This document shows, in pieces, positions 14,481 through 14,502 of a DNA stretch of 14,502 bases. Location: the NCBI GenBank assembly GCA_046734915.1, contig JBKPSC010000006.1, positions 1 through 14,502 on the forward strand, given 5' to 3'. The stretch's first letter is position 1. Each line of letters starts with the position of its first letter. The position numbers and the translations under genes were made by a program. A model generated the notes under the pieces. The model saw only the letters and a program-made list of their open reading frames with translations, searched no databases and had not been told where the DNA came from. The DNA comes from VFZL01 sp046734915 (lineage in GTDB: Bacteria; Acidobacteriota; Vicinamibacteria; Vicinamibacterales; CAVVIG01).

Positions 14481-14502
14481 AGCACGGTGACCTTCACCTG
14501 AT
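14477..14502 (-). CDS. Possible C-terminal end of an upstream gene coupled to the sirtuin gene
   Basis: On the minus strand the last 26 bases can be read as a C-terminal tail QVKVTVL followed by TGA at 14479-14477. That stop overlaps the sirtuin ATG as ATGA. Only seven residues are inside the window, so no function can be given. The call rests on the overlap geometry alone. Confidence 0.35.

Overview
The window is high-GC bacterial chromosome, densely packed with genes on both strands. There are no RNA genes, insertion sequences or CRISPR arrays that I can see. The gene mix suggests Acidobacteriota, probably a Vicinamibacteria-like lineage: a heme-less PQQ-type quinoprotein, a long helical PilZ protein, a PEGA protein, small secreted proteins with a W-x-L-N motif, and short intergenic tandem repeats. 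That placement is inference from gene content and style; no marker gene is present.

Layout. 1-846 (-) is the N-terminal half of a methylcrotonyl-CoA-carboxylase-type carboxyltransferase that runs off the left edge. Divergent from it are an NtrC-family sigma-54 response regulator (1079-2518) and a YihY/BrkB membrane protein (2573-3457). A DJ-1/PfpI-family gene (3460-3993, -) meets BrkB tail to tail. It shares a divergent promoter region, built from mirror-image 7-bp repeats, with a thioredoxin-domain (DUF255/YyaL-type) protein (4159-6285). A small unknown protein (6325-6675) and an inverted array of 8-bp repeats (6665-6780) follow, then a secreted Arg/Gly-rich protein (6883-7581).

The secreted protein converges on a PEGA-domain membrane protein (7578-8435, -), which is divergent from a 783-residue coiled-coil/PilZ protein (8610-10961) containing 22 unbroken 7-residue repeats. 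A two-helix membrane protein (10989-11432) follows. Next comes an AT-richer intergenic island holding a 57-residue zinc-ribbon gene on the minus strand (11497-11670) and several inverted repeats. The right end has a secreted PQQ-type quinoprotein (11997-13673) converging on a sirtuin (13683-14480, -). The sirtuin start appears to overlap, as ATGA, the stop of another gene at the right edge.

Themes. At least four genes lack a Shine-Dalgarno sequence but have a -10-like hexamer 6-7 nt before the start codon, as expected for leaderless mRNAs. Three convergent pairs end within 9 bp of each other, with no room between them for an intrinsic terminator. The DJ-1 and thioredoxin-domain genes look co-regulated by the mirror repeat between them. 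The PilZ/PEGA pair suggests a c-di-GMP-linked cell-envelope function. No complete, obviously novel operonic system is visible. The most unusual items are the mirror-repeat promoter, the PilZ rod, the small zinc-ribbon gene with its palindrome, and the leaderless starts.
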